From JBBDSJ01 sp040905025 (GTDB lineage Bacteria > Pseudomonadota > Gammaproteobacteria > Methylohalomonadales > Methylohalomonadaceae), in assembly GCA_040905025.1 (NCBI GenBank), contig JBBDSJ010000059.1, positions 1 to 39,702 of the forward strand: 39,702 bases of DNA, given 5' to 3'. A program made the position numbers and the translations under genes. The notes beneath the pieces were generated by a model, which had not been told where the DNA came from, ran no database searches, and saw only the letters and a list, made by a program, of their open reading frames with translations. The first letter of the stretch is position 1, and each line of letters opens with the position of its first letter. Of the stretch, positions 1-8,171 are shown one piece after another.

Positions 1-2
1 AT

Positions 3-191
3 GAAGCCGTCTTTGATCGATTCATGCAGCGGGTACTTTATGATCGCAATAAAAAATTGCTGGCAAAAATCAGGCCGGCGCTGGATGAAGGCGGATATTT
101 TATTGCGGTTGGGGCGTTGCATCTGCCTGATGAGCGCGGTCTTTTACAAGCACTCGCAGATGCAGGCTACCAGATTTCCCGCGTTTATTGA
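3..191 (+). CDS. TraB/GumN family protein, C-terminal fragment
   Basis: This is the last 62 codons of a gene that begins before the window. It is read in the frame starting at base 3 and ends at TGA 189-191. The fragment contains the motif FIAVGALHLPDERGLLQAL followed by an aromatic stretch ending in GYQISRVY, which matches the C-terminal signature of the TraB/GumN family (GxxFVAVGAxHLxGxxGxxxLL). Bacterial members are usually secreted or membrane-associated proteins with conserved GxxH motifs and a proposed but poorly defined hydrolase role. The ATG-initiated frame at base 1 is longer but gives a sequence with no family resemblance. The family call is fairly firm; the function is unknown. 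Confidence 0.75.
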   Translation, partial: EAVFDRFMQRVLYDRNKKLLAKIRPALDEGGYFIAVGALHLPDERGLLQALADAGYQISRVY

Positions 192-275
192 TTCAGGAAA
201 GCCCTGGGTGGCGGTGCACAAAGGCACAGTCTAAGGTGCCGGACAAGTCAAGTAATCAGAGGTAGCCTGATACAA

Positions 276-545
276 TTACTCACTGACAGGTTGTTTGGCA
301 TCGGTCTGGTAACGTGCCTTCCACTGTGCATACGGCATACCATAGACTATTTCGCGCGCGGTCTCATAATCCATCTCGATGCCACGTTCTTCAGCCGCTG
401 CCATATACCATTTCGACAGGCAGTTGCGACAAAAACCCGCAAGATTCATCAAATCAATATTTTGCACATCAGTATGTTCACGCAAATGCGCGACCAGTTG
501 TCGAAACGCAGCGGCTTCAAGCTCTGTTCGGGTAGAATCATTCAT
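276..545 (-). CDS. DUF1244 domain protein
   Basis: This 89-residue cytoplasmic protein is recognisable over its whole length as DUF1244 (SMc04008-like). The diagnostic part is DLMNLAGFCRNCLSKWY at about residues 31-47, with two cysteines in CRNC, followed by a second block around EIVYGMPYAQWKA. No signal peptide or membrane segment is present, and the length is usual for the family. The family has been seen structurally, but I know of no established function. The CxxC-like pair suggests a metal- or redox-related role, which is inference. The gene is divergent from the NADH dehydrogenase gene, separated by 116 bp that must hold both promoters. Confidence 0.85.
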   Translation of the reverse strand: MNDSTRTELEAAAFRQLVAHLREHTDVQNIDLMNLAGFCRNCLSKWYMAAAEERGIEMDYETAREIVYGMPYAQWKARYQTDAKQPVSE

Positions 546-564
546 GGGACTGTCCGTTCATGTT

Positions 565-592
565 TTGTTTAGCTGACTATATCCGTTATTAT
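565..592 (+). promoter_or_regulatory. Putative sigma70 promoter of the NADH dehydrogenase gene
   Basis: A -35-like TTGTTT (565-570), a 16-bp spacer and a -10-like TATTAT (587-592) lie in the divergent intergenic region. Transcription would start near 599 and leave a leader of about 63 nt before the ATG at 662. Both boxes are imperfect, so this is a suggestion only. Confidence 0.35.
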
Positions 593-661
593 GCCCGGAT
601 TAAACCGCTATTGTGACACCTCTGCCAGGGTGCCCAGCTGCAACCTACTAATTGGAACTGT

Positions 662-1993
662 ATGACTGACACTGACCAGAAAAAGCACCAGATTGTAATC
701 GTTGGCGGCGGCGCCGGCGGACTTGAGCTGGCCACCCACCTGGGTAAGAAGCTGGGCCGGAAAAAACTTGCCGATATCACCCTGATAGATGCCAGTTTGA
801 CGCATATCTGGAAGCCGTTGTTGCATGAAGTCGCGGCGGGCACACTGAACTCGTATGAAGATGAGTTGAGTTACCTGGCACATGCTCACTGGAATCATTT
901 CTTCTTCCGTCTGGGCAAGGTCGACAAGCTCGACCGCAGTAATCGCATTGTCAGCACGGCACCGACCCGGGACGCGGACGGCGAAGAATTTATTCCGCGG
1001 CGCGATTTTCATTATGACACCCTGATATTCGCGGTCGGCAGTGAGACGAATGATTTTGGCATTGAAGGTATTCGCGAGCATTGTCATTTCATTGACCGCC
1101 GCCAGCAGGCAGATGAATTTCATCAGCATCTACTGCGCAGCTTCTATGCCGCACACACACAGGCAGATGATATCCGCACAGGTCAGCTTGGCATCGGCAT
1201 TGCCGGCGCCGGGGCGACCGGTGTTGAACTGGCGGCCGAATTGCATGACGCTACCCGGCAATTGGCCCTGTTCGGGCTGGATCGGGTTGTCCCGGATCGG
1301 GACATCAAGATATCCATACTGGAAGCAGCTGACAGGATATTGCCGGCACTGCCCGAGCGCCTGACGACACATATCACCAAGCAACTAAAGGATCTGGGCA
1401 TTGATGTGCTCACCAATGAGCGCATCGTCAAGGCCACCGCAGAAGGCTTCTATACCGAAAGCGAGAAATTCATTCCGGCCGCTATCAAGGTCTGGGCTGC
1501 GGGAATTAAAGCACCGGATTTCCTGAAAGAACTGGACGGCCTCGAAACCAACCGCGCCAATCAACTGGTCGTGAAAACAACCCTGCAAACCACACGTGAT
1601 GAAAACATTTTTGCGCTAGGCGACTGCGCCGCCTGCCCGATGGATGCCGAACAGCTGGTGCCACCACGTGCGCAGGCTGCGCATCAAATGGCCAGTACCT
1701 TGTTCAAAACACTGCAAAGACGCCTGCAAGGCAAGCCGGCACTGGAATATCGCTATGTTGATTATGGCTCATTAATCAATATGAGCCGTTATTCTACGGT
1801 GGGCAGCCTGATGGGCAGCGTGGCGCGCAAATGGTCCGGCAGTGTGCTGGTTGAAGGTCTGCTGGCGCGGTTTATGTACTATTCACTCTACAAGATGCAT
1901 CAGGTGGCATTGCTGGGATTGCCGCGTGTGATGATGAACACGCTCGGGGATTTGATTGGTCGGCGCAACAAACCACGGATGAAGCTGCATTAG
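662..1993 (+). CDS. ndh: Type II NADH dehydrogenase (NDH-2)
   Basis: This 443-residue FAD enzyme transfers electrons from NADH to quinone at the inner face of the membrane without pumping protons. The N-terminal FAD-binding dinucleotide fold is visible as IVIVGGGAGGLELATHLG (about residues 11-28), followed by the NDH-2 block HIWKPLLHEVAAGTL. A second dinucleotide fold for NADH reads GIGIAGAGATGVELAAEL (about residues 178-195). The second FAD motif is NIFALGDCAACP (about 316-327). The C-terminal roughly 80 residues are basic and amphipathic, as expected for membrane attachment. The length is close to the usual 430 residues. A short GGA precedes the ATG. The gene stands alone between a divergent and a convergent neighbour. 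Confidence 0.9.
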   Translation: MTDTDQKKHQIVIVGGGAGGLELATHLGKKLGRKKLADITLIDASLTHIWKPLLHEVAAGTLNSYEDELSYLAHAHWNHFFFRLGKVDKLDRSNRIVSTAPTRDADGEEFIPRRDFHYDTLIFAVGSETNDFGIEGIREHCHFIDRRQQADEFHQHLLRSFYAAHTQADDIRTGQLGIGIAGAGATGVELAAELHDATRQLALFGLDRVVPDRDIKISILEAADRILPALPERLTTHITKQLKDLGIDVLTNERIVKATAEGFYTESEKFIPAAIKVWAAGIKAPDFLKELDGLETNRANQLVVKTTLQTTRDENIFALGDCAACPMDAEQLVPPRAQAAHQMASTLFKTLQRRLQGKPALEYRYVDYGSLINMSRYSTVGSLMGSVARKWSGSVLVEGLLARFMYYSLYKMHQVALLGLPRVMMNTLGDLIGRRNKPRMKLH

Positions 1994-2010
1994 GCCTGGC
2001 CCGGCAGATA

Positions 2011-2430
2011 CTAGGAATTGAATATCCTCTGCAAATTATCAAATCCCGCCTGGTAAATTGACTGTATTGCTTGCACGGCATCATGTTCGCTGGCACCGTG
2101 CGGATTGAAATCACCAGACCATTCAACAACTGTTTTATTGGCATCCTCTGGATGCTGGCGCAAATGGATTGTAGCTGAATAGTTTGTTACGGGCAGCGGG
2201 CTGTCGACGATGGAATAACTATAGCTATGTTCCAGATCGCTGATGTGCTCAAGTTTCTCAACAATACAGCCGCCGCCAATCAGCTGCAGCCGGCGCATAC
2301 TGCCACCATGTTCCAGTTCACTGTGTTCAACCGCTGGATGCCATTCAGGCAAGGCATTGAAACTACCAACCAGATCCCAGACCTGTTGCAAGGGTACGTT
2401 CAACTCCGTCTGCATATTCAGTTTAGCCAT
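2011..2430 (-). CDS. SRPBCC family protein (polyketide cyclase/dehydrase-like)
   Basis: This 139-residue soluble protein has the START/Bet v1-type pattern. The N-terminal strand and helix LNVPLQQVWDLVGSFNALPEWHP is typical of the polyketide cyclase/dehydrase group, followed by RLQLIGGG and the later strand TVVEWSGDFNPHG. The family binds small hydrophobic ligands in a deep cavity; the ligand here is unknown. It lies 29 bp downstream of the response-regulator gene on the same strand and is probably the third gene of that operon. Its C-terminal end is convergent with ndh. Confidence 0.8.
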   Translation of the reverse strand: MAKLNMQTELNVPLQQVWDLVGSFNALPEWHPAVEHSELEHGGSMRRLQLIGGGCIVEKLEHISDLEHSYSYSIVDSPLPVTNYSATIHLRQHPEDANKTVVEWSGDFNPHGASEHDAVQAIQSIYQAGFDNLQRIFNS

Positions 2431-2459
2431 GATTCATCCTGTTCCTGTAACTGTTGTAA

Positions 2460-3926
2460 TTACAAGTCATGCTTCTTCATTCTGTAGCGCAATGCCATTC
2501 GGGTAATGCCGAGCTCACGTGCAGCCTGTGAAACATTACCATGAGTGCGTGCAAGCGCCTGTTCTATAAGTTTACGTTCAGCTGCATCAAGTGTGACATC
2601 CGTCGGGGTATCGGCCCCACTGTCAGCATCGGCAGCAGCATCTGTTCTACCAGGCCGGGTTGTCAGTCCAAAATCAGCTGCAGTCAATTGTCCGCCGCCT
2701 GACAATAGTACTGCGCGCTCAACTATATGGCGCAATTCACGGATATTACCGGGCCAATCATAATCCAGTAATGCCTGCTCGGCATTACCCGCCAATTCCG
2801 GTTCTGCCAGACTATAACGCCGGGCTGTCCGATCGGCAAAGTGACGTGCCAGAATCAATACGTCCCGATCGCGGTCGCGTAGCGCCGGCAGGTCAACATT
2901 AAGAACATTCAGGCGGTAATAAAGGTCAGAACGAAATTCGCCTTGCGCTGCCAGTTTTTCCAGATCGCGGTTGGTTGCTGCAATGAACCAGGCCCGTACC
3001 GGGCGTTCCTGGGTGGTGCCTACCCGCCGAACCATGCGCCGTTCCAGCACGGCCAGCAATTTGGCCTGCAAATCCAGCGGGATCTCGCCAATTTCGTCCA
3101 GAAACAGGACCCCGTCTTCAGCTGCTTCAATCAAACCGGTACGGGCATTCTGGGCACTGGTAAATGCACCTTTTTCATGGCCGAACAATTCAGCCTCGAT
3201 CAAATCCTTGGGTAACGAAGCACAATCAACATGTACAAACGGCTTGTCATGCAAACGGCTTTCCGCATGCAGGCGTCTGGCAAGAACATCCTTGCCGGTA
3301 CCGGTTTCGCCCAGGATCAATACCGTCGGCGGTACAGTATCTGCGGCTTCAGTCAAGCGGGCAATCCGTTCTACCTGGGCACGAACAGTTTGCAGCGCCT
3401 GACATTCACCAAGAAAATCAACAGACTCCACTGCATGACTTTCACGTTTGCTGGAATAGCTCAGTTTGCGATTCAGCTCTTCCTTGGCCAGCACTTTTTC
3501 AACATTAATCAGCAATTCGTCCAGATCCACCGGCTTTTTCAGATAATCCGATGCGGCCAGTTTCATAGCCGCTACAGCATCTTCAAGTTCGCCATACGCT
3601 GACATGACCAGAACAGCAACATTTGACTGCTGCTTGTTGCGCAGATCGGCCAGAAAATCAAGGCCGGAACCGTCCGGCAAGCGCATGTCGAGCAGGATCA
3701 AGTCCGGACTGAAATCTTGCTGCCGTTTGACAGCTGTCTTGAGATCTCCGGCGATCATGGTTTTGTAACCACTACGTTCCAGCCGTTTACTCACAGCACG
3801 GGCGAATACCGCCTCATCTTCAACGACCAGAATACGTGTTTCAAGCAGCGGGATTTCAGCACTGTTCGGACTGCCTGAACTTGCCGTGTTCGTCGTTGCG
3901 GATTGATTTGATTCAGGCTTGCTCAT
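2460..3926 (-). CDS. NtrC-type sigma54-dependent response regulator
   Basis: This 488-residue regulator has three parts. The receiver spans about residues 30-146, with acidic residues E36/D37, phospho-acceptor D80 in LILLDMRLPDG, and the conserved Lys in YLKKPVD. The AAA+ domain spans about 170-400, with Walker A GETGTGKD (206-213) and Walker B VLFLDEIGE. The C-terminal Fis-type helix-turn-helix reads HGNVSQAARELGITRMALR. The sigma54-contact loop, normally GAFTGA, reads GAFTSA at residues 254-259. The start overlaps the end of the kinase gene by 14 bp, so the two are very likely partners. It is not NtrC itself as far as I can judge. The Ser/Thr-rich first 25 residues are unusual but start choice is clear. 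Confidence 0.9.
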   Translation of the reverse strand: MSKPESNQSATTNTASSGSPNSAEIPLLETRILVVEDEAVFARAVSKRLERSGYKTMIAGDLKTAVKRQQDFSPDLILLDMRLPDGSGLDFLADLRNKQQSNVAVLVMSAYGELEDAVAAMKLAASDYLKKPVDLDELLINVEKVLAKEELNRKLSYSSKRESHAVESVDFLGECQALQTVRAQVERIARLTEAADTVPPTVLILGETGTGKDVLARRLHAESRLHDKPFVHVDCASLPKDLIEAELFGHEKGAFTSAQNARTGLIEAAEDGVLFLDEIGEIPLDLQAKLLAVLERRMVRRVGTTQERPVRAWFIAATNRDLEKLAAQGEFRSDLYYRLNVLNVDLPALRDRDRDVLILARHFADRTARRYSLAEPELAGNAEQALLDYDWPGNIRELRHIVERAVLLSGGGQLTAADFGLTTRPGRTDAAADADSGADTPTDVTLDAAERKLIEQALARTHGNVSQAARELGITRMALRYRMKKHDL

Positions 3927-5397
3927 CTTCGGATATCTCTTCTGAGGCGATTGGCGCGTGGATCAATACTTCGGTACCACGGCCGGGTAATACATTGAAT
4001 TCGAGACGCCAGCCATGTGCCTGGCAGATTTTAAAGGCAATCGGAATTCCCAGGCCGGTGCCGAAACGCTTGGTGCTGGGGCCGGGACTCAGATTGCCCG
4101 GCTTCGGATCAAACGGCATTCCAGGACCGCTATCCAGCAACCGCAGGCGCAATTGATTATCCTGGCCGGTTTGCTCCAGCCCGATAGTCAGCGTAGTGCC
4201 CGCGGGCGATGCTTCCACGGCATTCGACAACAACCCGTACAGGGCTTGTTCCATCAGATCGGGATCGGCCAGTACATAAGCATCCTGGTCCCATTGCTGT
4301 TGCTCAACCTGCAGTTGTTTTTCTTCCAGCTTCGGTTTCAACGGCGCCAGTGCCCCGTTGATCAGAGCCGTCGCCAGTATTGGTCGCTTGCGTGGCTGTA
4401 GCGGGTGCAGATAACTCACGAGGGCACTGACCCAGCGACCCAGCCGGTCTATTGTGTCGAGAATAGCCTGTTTACTTTCCTCAAGCTCGGCCGGCGTCTC
4501 GGAGCCATCAAGTACCTGGGCCGTGGCACGAATACTTGCCAGCGGATTACGTATATTGTGTGCCACCACCGGCACCAGTGCACCCAGCGCGGCCTGCCGC
4601 TCGTTCTCGATTAATGCCTCGCGACTGCTGATCAGATCGGCGGCCATATGATTGATGGCCGCAGCAAGACTGGCAATTTCCTCGGCGCCCCTGATTTCAA
4701 TATGATGCTCAAGATCGCCGGTACTGATCTGGCGTGCGCCCGACATTACATGCGTCATGGGCTGCAGGAAACCATGCTTGAGAATATAGCGCGAATACAG
4801 CACCAACAGCACCGCGAGTAGTAACAATACCGGGATAACAACAGGCGCAATCCGGCTCCAGCCATCGATAATCTGATCCAGCTCGTGCTGCTCGGTCTCC
4901 AGCAGACTGCGAAACCGCTGATAGTGGCGTTCATAGTTACCGACCATCTGCTCGGCAAAACGCGGGTCAAGAATATTGATACGGACGGCCTGGGTGACGT
5001 AAGGATCACGAAAAATATTATTCATGTCCTTTTGCAGAACCCGGTAGGATGCCTGCAGATCCTCGGTCAGGCTGACTTCCTCAGCCGTTTCAGCAGCGTT
5101 ACGCATTTCATCAAACAAGCTATCTATACGCCGGGAATAATCAGCGTAATCCTGCACGGCATCCGCCTCTTCAAGTACACGGGCACGAATCATTACCTGT
5201 ATCTGGCGAAACAGTTCACCGCGCATCTGTTCATTCAGAAAGGCGAGATTATTGATCCGTACCGATTCGGATGATGTTTCCTGCCAGAAATAAGCTGACA
5301 GGCCACCGACCAGCCCCGACACTGTTACCAGAAACAGAAAGGCGATTTCATGTGCGAATAACAGATTTTTCAGCGACTTGGGGCGACGAATAACCAT
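3913..5397 (-). CDS. Membrane sensor histidine kinase
   Basis: This 494-residue inner-membrane kinase has a first transmembrane segment at about residues 18-37 and a second at about 184-204, bracketing a periplasmic, mostly helical sensor region of about 145 residues. A HAMP linker (about 205-258) follows. The H-box is VPVVAHNIRNPLASIRATAQ with phospho-acceptor H280. The ATPase domain has N-box LLSNAVEA, G1 LLDSGPGMP and G2 GTGLGIPIAFKI. The periplasmic region is rich in Glu/Arg helices and resembles four-helix-bundle sensors; the signal cannot be read. The gene overlaps the NtrC-type regulator downstream and diverges from the ABC exporter genes. Confidence 0.9.
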   Translation of the reverse strand: MVIRRPKSLKNLLFAHEIAFLFLVTVSGLVGGLSAYFWQETSSESVRINNLAFLNEQMRGELFRQIQVMIRARVLEEADAVQDYADYSRRIDSLFDEMRNAAETAEEVSLTEDLQASYRVLQKDMNNIFRDPYVTQAVRINILDPRFAEQMVGNYERHYQRFRSLLETEQHELDQIIDGWSRIAPVVIPVLLLLAVLLVLYSRYILKHGFLQPMTHVMSGARQISTGDLEHHIEIRGAEEIASLAAAINHMAADLISSREALIENERQAALGALVPVVAHNIRNPLASIRATAQVLDGSETPAELEESKQAILDTIDRLGRWVSALVSYLHPLQPRKRPILATALINGALAPLKPKLEEKQLQVEQQQWDQDAYVLADPDLMEQALYGLLSNAVEASPAGTTLTIGLEQTGQDNQLRLRLLDSGPGMPFDPKPGNLSPGPSTKRFGTGLGIPIAFKICQAHGWRLEFNVLPGRGTEVLIHAPIASEEISEDEQA

Positions 5398-5481
5398 GGC
5401 CGGAGTATAGCGAATCTACCAATTGGTTGATATAGACCAGCCAGGCGGGCTTTGCTCAGGGGATGGCAAACCGGAACAAAC

Positions 5482-5490
5482 TGCTACAAT
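5482..5490 (+). promoter_or_regulatory. Extended -10 promoter of the ABC exporter operon
   Basis: TGCTACAAT forms an extended -10 element (TGn plus TACAAT at 5485-5490). No good -35 is visible at 17 bp, which extended -10 promoters can tolerate. It predicts a transcript starting near 5497. That excludes the upstream ATG at 5489 and supports ATG 5543 as the start of the ATPase gene. Confidence 0.5.
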
Positions 5491-5542
5491 GCCTGCTTTT
5501 CGTGCACTACATGCCGTCACCGGAAGCTCAGGACTTGGAGAA

Positions 5543-6499
5543 ATGACAGCACTGGCAGTTGAATGCAGTGGCCTCAGCAAGCATTACGCCGATTTGATCG
5601 CTGTCCAGGATCTCGATCTGGCGCTTCCGGCAGGCTGTTTTTTCGGCTTACTGGGTCCGAATGGTTCCGGCAAAACCACCACCATTCATATGCTCAGCAC
5701 CCTGGTAAAACCCACTACCGGCAGCATCCGGATTGCCGGTCATGCCCTGCCCGCTGAAGCTATCCGTGCCCGCGGCGCACTTGGGCTGGTGTTCCAGGAG
5801 TCCGCGCTCGATCGAAGTCTGACGGTTGCCGAAAATCTGCGCTTTGCCGGCCATCTATACGGGCTGGAAGCTGGCGTGATTGAATCACGCATGAATGAAC
5901 TGCTCAGCCTGTTTGATTTAACCGATCATGGCAACAAGCTTGTCGGTGCGCTTTCCGGTGGCATGCGCCGGGCAGTGGATATTGCCCGTGGTGTATTACA
6001 TCGTCCGCAGGTACTGTTTCTTGATGAACCCACTATCGGGCTCGACATCATTAACAGACGCGGGATTTGGCGATTTATAAAGCGTTTGCGCGAACAGCAT
6101 GGTATGACCGTATTGCTGACAACACATTATCTCGAAGAGGCTGAACCCTGCGATCAGGTTGCGTTTCTGCAGCAAGGTCGGCTCATTGGCCAGGGCAAAC
6201 CGCAGGAACTGACACGCTCACTGGCGCACACCATTCTTGAGATTGAAACCGACACCCCGGCTGAGTTGGCCAGCCGCCTGACTTCAGAGCTTGGTGCGCC
6301 GGTGCGTGAGGATGAACGTTTACTGTTTGCCATCCGACAGCCTGATTTCCCTGTCAGTGACTGGCAACAACGCCTGCAAAATGATATCCGCTCATTACGG
6401 CTGCGCAAACCCGATTTGAACGATGTTTATGTATGGCAGAACGCCGGCAATCCTGCTGGCCCGGACAACCCACCGACAGCGGCCGGTGGCCGGCGATGA
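5543..6499 (+). CDS. ABC-2 type exporter, ATP-binding subunit
   Basis: This 318-residue ATPase powers the permease encoded next to it. It shows Walker A GPNGSGKT (residues 38-45), a Q-loop around GLVFQESALDRSLT, signature LSGGMRRAVDIARG, Walker B VLFLDEPTIGLD and the switch His in LLTTHYLEEAE. Order and spacing fit the DrrA/NodI type of drug, polysaccharide or lipid exporters. The C-terminal roughly 80 residues are a DrrA-like extension. I chose ATG 5543 because the ABC fold starts immediately after it, AGGA lies 9 bases upstream and the promoter-like TGCTACAAT covers the earlier ATG. The open frame extends back to 5423. The stop overlaps the permease start (ATGA). The substrate is unknown. 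Confidence 0.9.
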   Translation: MTALAVECSGLSKHYADLIAVQDLDLALPAGCFFGLLGPNGSGKTTTIHMLSTLVKPTTGSIRIAGHALPAEAIRARGALGLVFQESALDRSLTVAENLRFAGHLYGLEAGVIESRMNELLSLFDLTDHGNKLVGALSGGMRRAVDIARGVLHRPQVLFLDEPTIGLDIINRRGIWRFIKRLREQHGMTVLLTTHYLEEAEPCDQVAFLQQGRLIGQGKPQELTRSLAHTILEIETDTPAELASRLTSELGAPVREDERLLFAIRQPDFPVSDWQQRLQNDIRSLRLRKPDLNDVYVWQNAGNPAGPDNPPTAAGGRR

Positions 6500-7305
6500 T
6501 ACTGCCCGCCATCAAGGCAATTCTCGGGCGTGAACTCATGCGCATGCTGCGGCAGCGAGGTCGTTTACTCAGTTCAATGGTTCGGCCATTAATCTGGCTA
6601 TTGATTATCGGTGGCGGGTTTGGTGCGATGCTGAAACAAACCGGTACGGAAAATTACCAGCAGTTTCTCGTCCCCGGCTTGCTCTGCATGGTACTACTGT
6701 TCGGTGGCATGCTCGCCTCCCTGTCCATGGTCTATGACAAGGAATCAGGTGTTATGCGAATGCTGGTCATTGCGCCCTTCGCCCATTACTGGATAGTTCT
6801 GGCGCGTTCCCTGAGCGCGACACTGGCCGGCCTGGTACAGGCCTTGATACTGGTCGTCATTTTGCTCCTGCTTGGCTATCTGGGCACGCCAATGAATATC
6901 GGACTGTTCATGCTTGGCCTGCTGCTGACAGCAGCATTGTCTGCAAGTTTTGGCATGCTGATTGCTGTTTACAGCAAAAATCTGGACAATTTCGCCGTCA
7001 TCATGAACTTCGTCATTTTCCCGGTGTTTTTTCTCAGCGGCGCACTCTATCCGCTTGAACATTTACCGTACTGGCTGAAGCTCATCACCCTGCTGAACCC
7101 TTTCAGTTATGGTGTGGATTTACTCAAACACTCGCTGTTACCCGAGAGCGGCCAGGGTCTTGGCGCCGAGTTCAATTTGTGGCTGGACATTGGGGTGCAA
7201 TTCGGCTGTATTATGCTGGCGCTGTTAATCGCCTGCCTGCGGTTTTCGCGTGCGCCGGTGATTGAAAGTCTGGCCAGCCAACTAAGTGGCACCCGACGTG
7301 GCTAG
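6496..7305 (+). CDS. ABC-2 type exporter, permease subunit
   Basis: This 269-residue inner-membrane protein has about six hydrophobic segments: around residues 23-42, 55-78, 104-129, 135-160, 167-187 and 231-250. The ABC-2 signature is in the fifth and following stretch, IFPVFFLSGALYPLEHLP, with PYWLKLITLLNPFSYGVDLL after it, typical of DrrB/NodJ-like permeases. The amphipathic N-terminal helix before the first segment (FGREL-like, here ILGRELMRMLRQRGR) is also usual. ATG 6496 overlaps the ATPase stop by 4 nt, so the two are translationally coupled. The frame is open further upstream but that part only shadows the ATPase gene. Confidence 0.9.
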   Translation: MILPAIKAILGRELMRMLRQRGRLLSSMVRPLIWLLIIGGGFGAMLKQTGTENYQQFLVPGLLCMVLLFGGMLASLSMVYDKESGVMRMLVIAPFAHYWIVLARSLSATLAGLVQALILVVILLLLGYLGTPMNIGLFMLGLLLTAALSASFGMLIAVYSKNLDNFAVIMNFVIFPVFFLSGALYPLEHLPYWLKLITLLNPFSYGVDLLKHSLLPESGQGLGAEFNLWLDIGVQFGCIMLALLIACLRFSRAPVIESLASQLSGTRRG

Positions 7306-7507
7306 GACATGTTCGTGATAGTCCTGTTTGCCGCACTGCGACATTAAAAACTAATTATAATAACGCCGGTTTCCGGGATCGCGATTGTATGCAGCCCTGG
7401 TTTCAGGCTAAATCACATTTATGAATTTCGTATGCTATTGGTATCAAAACCGGCTAGAACAACAAGTCCATGAATTTGATTAATTCAATGTCATACAGAC
7501 AAGTACC
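7306..7507. promoter_or_regulatory. AT-rich intergenic region with a 17-bp palindrome
   Basis: This 202-bp gap holds no gene. It contains a perfect TATAAT (7356-7361) without a matching -35. A perfect palindrome, TGAATT-TGATT-AATTCA, lies at 7471-7487, 20 bases before the L,D-transpeptidase ATG. The palindrome has the size of a repressor operator. No strong terminator for the ABC operon is visible; only a 5-bp AGGAC/GTCCT stem follows its stop. Confidence 0.4.
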
Positions 7508-8116
7508 ATGAAGAATAAACTGCTACAGCTATGCCACATATTAATTGCGGCTTCTTGTCTTGGACCAATGCCGGTCACCAGTCTGGCTGCTTCATCTACG
7601 CAATATGCCAATCTGTCGACAACCAATCAGTATTCAATTGAAATTATCAAAAGCCAGAAGAAACTGCTCGTCAAGCAAGGCGGCCGGACTATCCGTCAGT
7701 ATGAGGCTGCCGTAGGTCGCGGTGGCGCCGGCAGTAAACGCCAGCAAGGTGACCGCATTACACCGGTGGGCGTTTATACTGTGGTTGATTTTCGCAAAAG
7801 TGACCAGTTCCATTATTTCGTGCAAATAAATTATCCCAATATGGTCGATGCCTGGTACGGCTACAAAAACAATATTATTGATGCGCATGAATTCAGTGCC
7901 ATATCCAGTGCTATACGCAATCAGCAAGAACCACCACAGAATACAGCGCTGGGAGGTTACATCGGCATTCATGGCATAGGCCAGACGACTGATGAAAAAC
8001 TGCTTATCCATAGTGGGCTCGACTGGACACAGGGCTGTATAGCACTAACCAACGAGGAAATCATGGAGCTCAGGCAGTATGTTGATGTAGGCACCCTGAT
8101 TTATATCCGCGATTAA
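7508..8116 (+). CDS. Secreted L,D-transpeptidase (YkuD domain)
   Basis: This 202-residue exported enzyme has a signal peptide (residues 1-28, basic MKNK start, hydrophobic core, cleavage near SLA-A). The YkuD domain follows: IEIIKSQKKLLVKQGGR as the first strands, GDRITPVGVY (the TPxGxY motif) and the catalytic block with H155 in GIHGIG, H168 and C177 in HSGLDWTQGCIALT. All expected catalytic residues are present. Such enzymes form 3-3 peptidoglycan cross-links or attach or detach proteins at diaminopimelate, in the periplasm. It resembles the YafK/ErfK groups. The ribosome site is poor. It is followed after 55 bp by a motor-like channel gene and may share its function. Confidence 0.85.
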   Translation: MKNKLLQLCHILIAASCLGPMPVTSLAASSTQYANLSTTNQYSIEIIKSQKKLLVKQGGRTIRQYEAAVGRGGAGSKRQQGDRITPVGVYTVVDFRKSDQFHYFVQINYPNMVDAWYGYKNNIIDAHEFSAISSAIRNQQEPPQNTALGGYIGIHGIGQTTDEKLLIHSGLDWTQGCIALTNEEIMELRQYVDVGTLIYIRD

Positions 8117-8171
8117 TCCAACTGTTTTAATCTGCAAGTAATTCAATTTTTACCCTCCGGAGTCCCTGAAA

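Noticed and set aside
1..234. ATG-initiated frame of 77 codons at the left edge
   Set aside because: Overlaps the TraB/GumN fragment in another frame, has no family resemblance, and is a composition-driven open frame.
7356..7361. Perfect TATAAT as a firm promoter for the L,D-transpeptidase gene
   Set aside because: No -35 box or extended -10 at a proper distance; such a hexamer is expected by chance in AT-rich sequence.
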